Of a stretch of DNA of 6,796 nucleotides, positions 5,936 through 6,796 are shown one piece after another. A program made the translations under genes and the position numbers. The first letter of the stretch is position 1, and every line of letters starts with the position of its first letter. The notes beneath the pieces were generated by a model. It was not told the origin of the DNA, made no database searches, and saw only the letters and a list, made by a program, of their open reading frames with translations. The stretch comes from an uncultured Bacteriovorax sp. (GTDB taxonomy: Bacteria > Bdellovibrionota > Bacteriovoracia > Bacteriovoracales > Bacteriovoracaceae). The stretch covers positions 1-6,796 of the forward strand of contig CALUDF010000173.1 of the NCBI GenBank assembly GCA_943914745.1, in the 5' to 3' direction.

Positions 5936-6628
5936 ATGAAATTCAAAACACCCCTACACTCCGGAATCTTTCAAAAACGCTATAAGAGGTTTTTTGCCGA
6001 CATCAAAATGGGCGAAGAAGTTGTTGTGGCCCACACTGCCAATACAGGGACGATGAAGACGTGCCTTCAGGAAGGGTGGCAGGCCATGATGAGTTTTCAC
6101 GACTCTCCCACAAGAAAACTTAAATACAGTTTTGAGATGATCAATAATGGCAAGACATGGATTGGGATCAATACCTCACTGACCAACTCTCTGGCCATCG
6201 AAGGCATTCAAAACGGAGTCATTAAGGAACTTCAAGGATACAAAGAATTAAAACCTGAGGCCAAGATTGGCCAGAGTCGAATCGACATCCTTCTTTCAAA
6301 CTCACCGGATGAAGAATGCTACGTTGAAGTTAAAAACGTCACACTCATCGATGATCTTGGCCACTGCCTATTTCCCGATGCCGTCACTGAAAGAGGCTTA
6401 AAACACCTAGGAGAGCTTCTAGAGCTTAAAAAGAAGGGAATCCGCACCGTCATGCTCTTTGTTGTTCAAAGGCAGGATTGCCACGCTTTTAAAGTCGACC
6501 AGGATATTGACCCTGCTTACTGTAAAAAACTCAAAGAAGTCATGAAAGCAGGAGTGGAAGTCTTAGTTTATCAATGCTCGCTTACACCAGAAGAGATTGT
6601 CGTCCAAAAGAAATTACCTATCGTCTAA
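5936..6628 (+). CDS. sfsA: SfsA family protein (DNA-binding, PD-(D/E)XK-like)
   Basis: The 230-residue product matches the SfsA family from end to end. Family blocks are RYKRFFADI (residues 15-23), AHTANTGTM (32-40), RKLKYSFEM (60-68), GINTSLTN (77-84), a SRIDILL segment (114-120), YVEVKNVTL (129-137) and FPDAVTERGLKHL (146-158). The D117 ... E131-V-K133 arrangement matches the PD-(D/E)XK nuclease core described for this family, which follows an N-terminal OB-like domain. The name comes from an E. coli phenotype (sugar fermentation stimulation, maltose genes). The real biochemical role is poorly defined and need not involve maltose here. The gene is divergent from paralogue B with 108 bases between them. 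The ATG is supported by homology rather than by a ribosome binding site. A strong hairpin follows the stop. Confidence 0.94.
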   Translation: MKFKTPLHSGIFQKRYKRFFADIKMGEEVVVAHTANTGTMKTCLQEGWQAMMSFHDSPTRKLKYSFEMINNGKTWIGINTSLTNSLAIEGIQNGVIKELQGYKELKPEAKIGQSRIDILLSNSPDEECYVEVKNVTLIDDLGHCLFPDAVTERGLKHLGELLELKKKGIRTVMLFVVQRQDCHAFKVDQDIDPAYCKKLKEVMKAGVEVLVYQCSLTPEEIVVQKKLPIV

Positions 6629-6637
6629 AAACAGCAA

Positions 6638-6663
6638 GGCCCGCGTCCTTTAATACGCGGGCC
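6638..6663 (+). terminator. Bidirectional terminator hairpin between sfsA and the right-edge gene
   Basis: GGCCCGCGT (6638-6646) pairs perfectly over 9 bp with ACGCGGGCC (6655-6663) around an 8-base loop, 9 bases after the sfsA stop. No T-tract follows on the plus strand. On the minus strand the hairpin is followed by TTGCTGTTTTT, which is more typical. It probably serves both convergent genes, with the better geometry for the minus-strand one. Confidence 0.75.
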
Positions 6664-6689
6664 ATGATGATTAAAAGCAGATAAAAAAA

Positions 6690-6796
6690 TTACGCTGCCT
6701 TTTTATCTTTATTAAAGTTCCCATTAGCTTCTACAGTTGTAGAACCACGATCTTTCTGACCCTGCATAAGCTTTAAATGGTTCGCTGCTTTTTTCT
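6690..6796 (-). CDS. C-terminal tail of an unrecognised protein, 5'-truncated by window edge
   Basis: A minus-strand frame enters from the right edge and ends with TAA at 6692-6690. The last 34 or so residues are visible. They are hydrophilic and lysine/alanine-rich: they begin KKAANHLKLMQGQ, continue through DRGSTTVEANGNF and end NKDKKAA. The convergent terminator hairpin just beyond the stop supports a real gene end. No motif is recognisable. The KKAA at both ends and the lack of hydrophobic residues suggest a flexible tail or a small basic protein, but the function cannot be assigned. Confidence 0.5.
   Translation of the reverse strand, partial: KKAANHLKLMQGQKDRGSTTVEANGNFNKDKKAA

Noticed and set aside
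1..6796. CRISPR array, tRNA or rRNA gene, insertion sequence, prophage or toxin-antitoxin module
   Set aside because: I saw no regularly spaced direct repeats, cloverleaf-like segments, transposase or integrase motifs, or small paired toxin-antitoxin genes on either strand.

Overview
The window (about 44% G+C by eye) looks like chromosomal DNA of a deltaproteobacterium-like predator lineage, most likely Bdellovibrionota of the Bacteriovorax/Peredibacter type. This is inferred, not proven. The support is a bacterial Rsm22-type methyltransferase, an alphaproteobacterial-style PyrE with an ED-L PRPP motif, a type II citrate synthase, and two large pseudo-receiver/degenerate HD-GYP proteins of a kind common in that group. 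There is no transposase, integrase, tRNA, rRNA or CRISPR array.

Layout. Positions 1-2961 hold three minus-strand genes: the 3'-truncated Rsm22-like methyltransferase (1-873), gltA citrate synthase (977-2248) and pyrE (2332-2961). A strong UUCG-loop terminator separates gltA from the methyltransferase gene, and a perfect 24-bp inverted repeat lies just before the methyltransferase start. The 82-base gap between pyrE and gltA shows a good Shine-Dalgarno for gltA, but no terminator or promoter that I would defend. The 140-base gap at 2962-3101 separates pyrE from the divergent gene at 3102. It carries two consecutive hairpins in the pyrE leader.

Positions 3102-5827 are occupied by two paralogues pointing at each other: pseudo-receiver + 'VPxDVYI' middle domain + degenerate HD-GYP. 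Their stop codons interlock in a single CTAG. The plus-strand copy (A) has lost most metal ligands but keeps a GFP version of the GYP motif. The minus-strand copy (B) keeps the HD metal histidines but has lost GYP. This pair is the least ordinary part of the window and may be a signalling pair with no standard phosphotransfer chemistry.

Positions 5828-5935 form a short divergent promoter region. It is followed by sfsA (5936-6628), a bidirectional terminator hairpin (6638-6663), and the C-terminal tail of an unrecognised minus-strand gene cut by the window edge (6690-6796).

The housekeeping genes (TCA cycle entry, pyrimidine synthesis, mitoribosome-type rRNA methyltransferase, SfsA) are not an obvious functional unit. 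The only suggestive pairing is that of the two HD paralogues.
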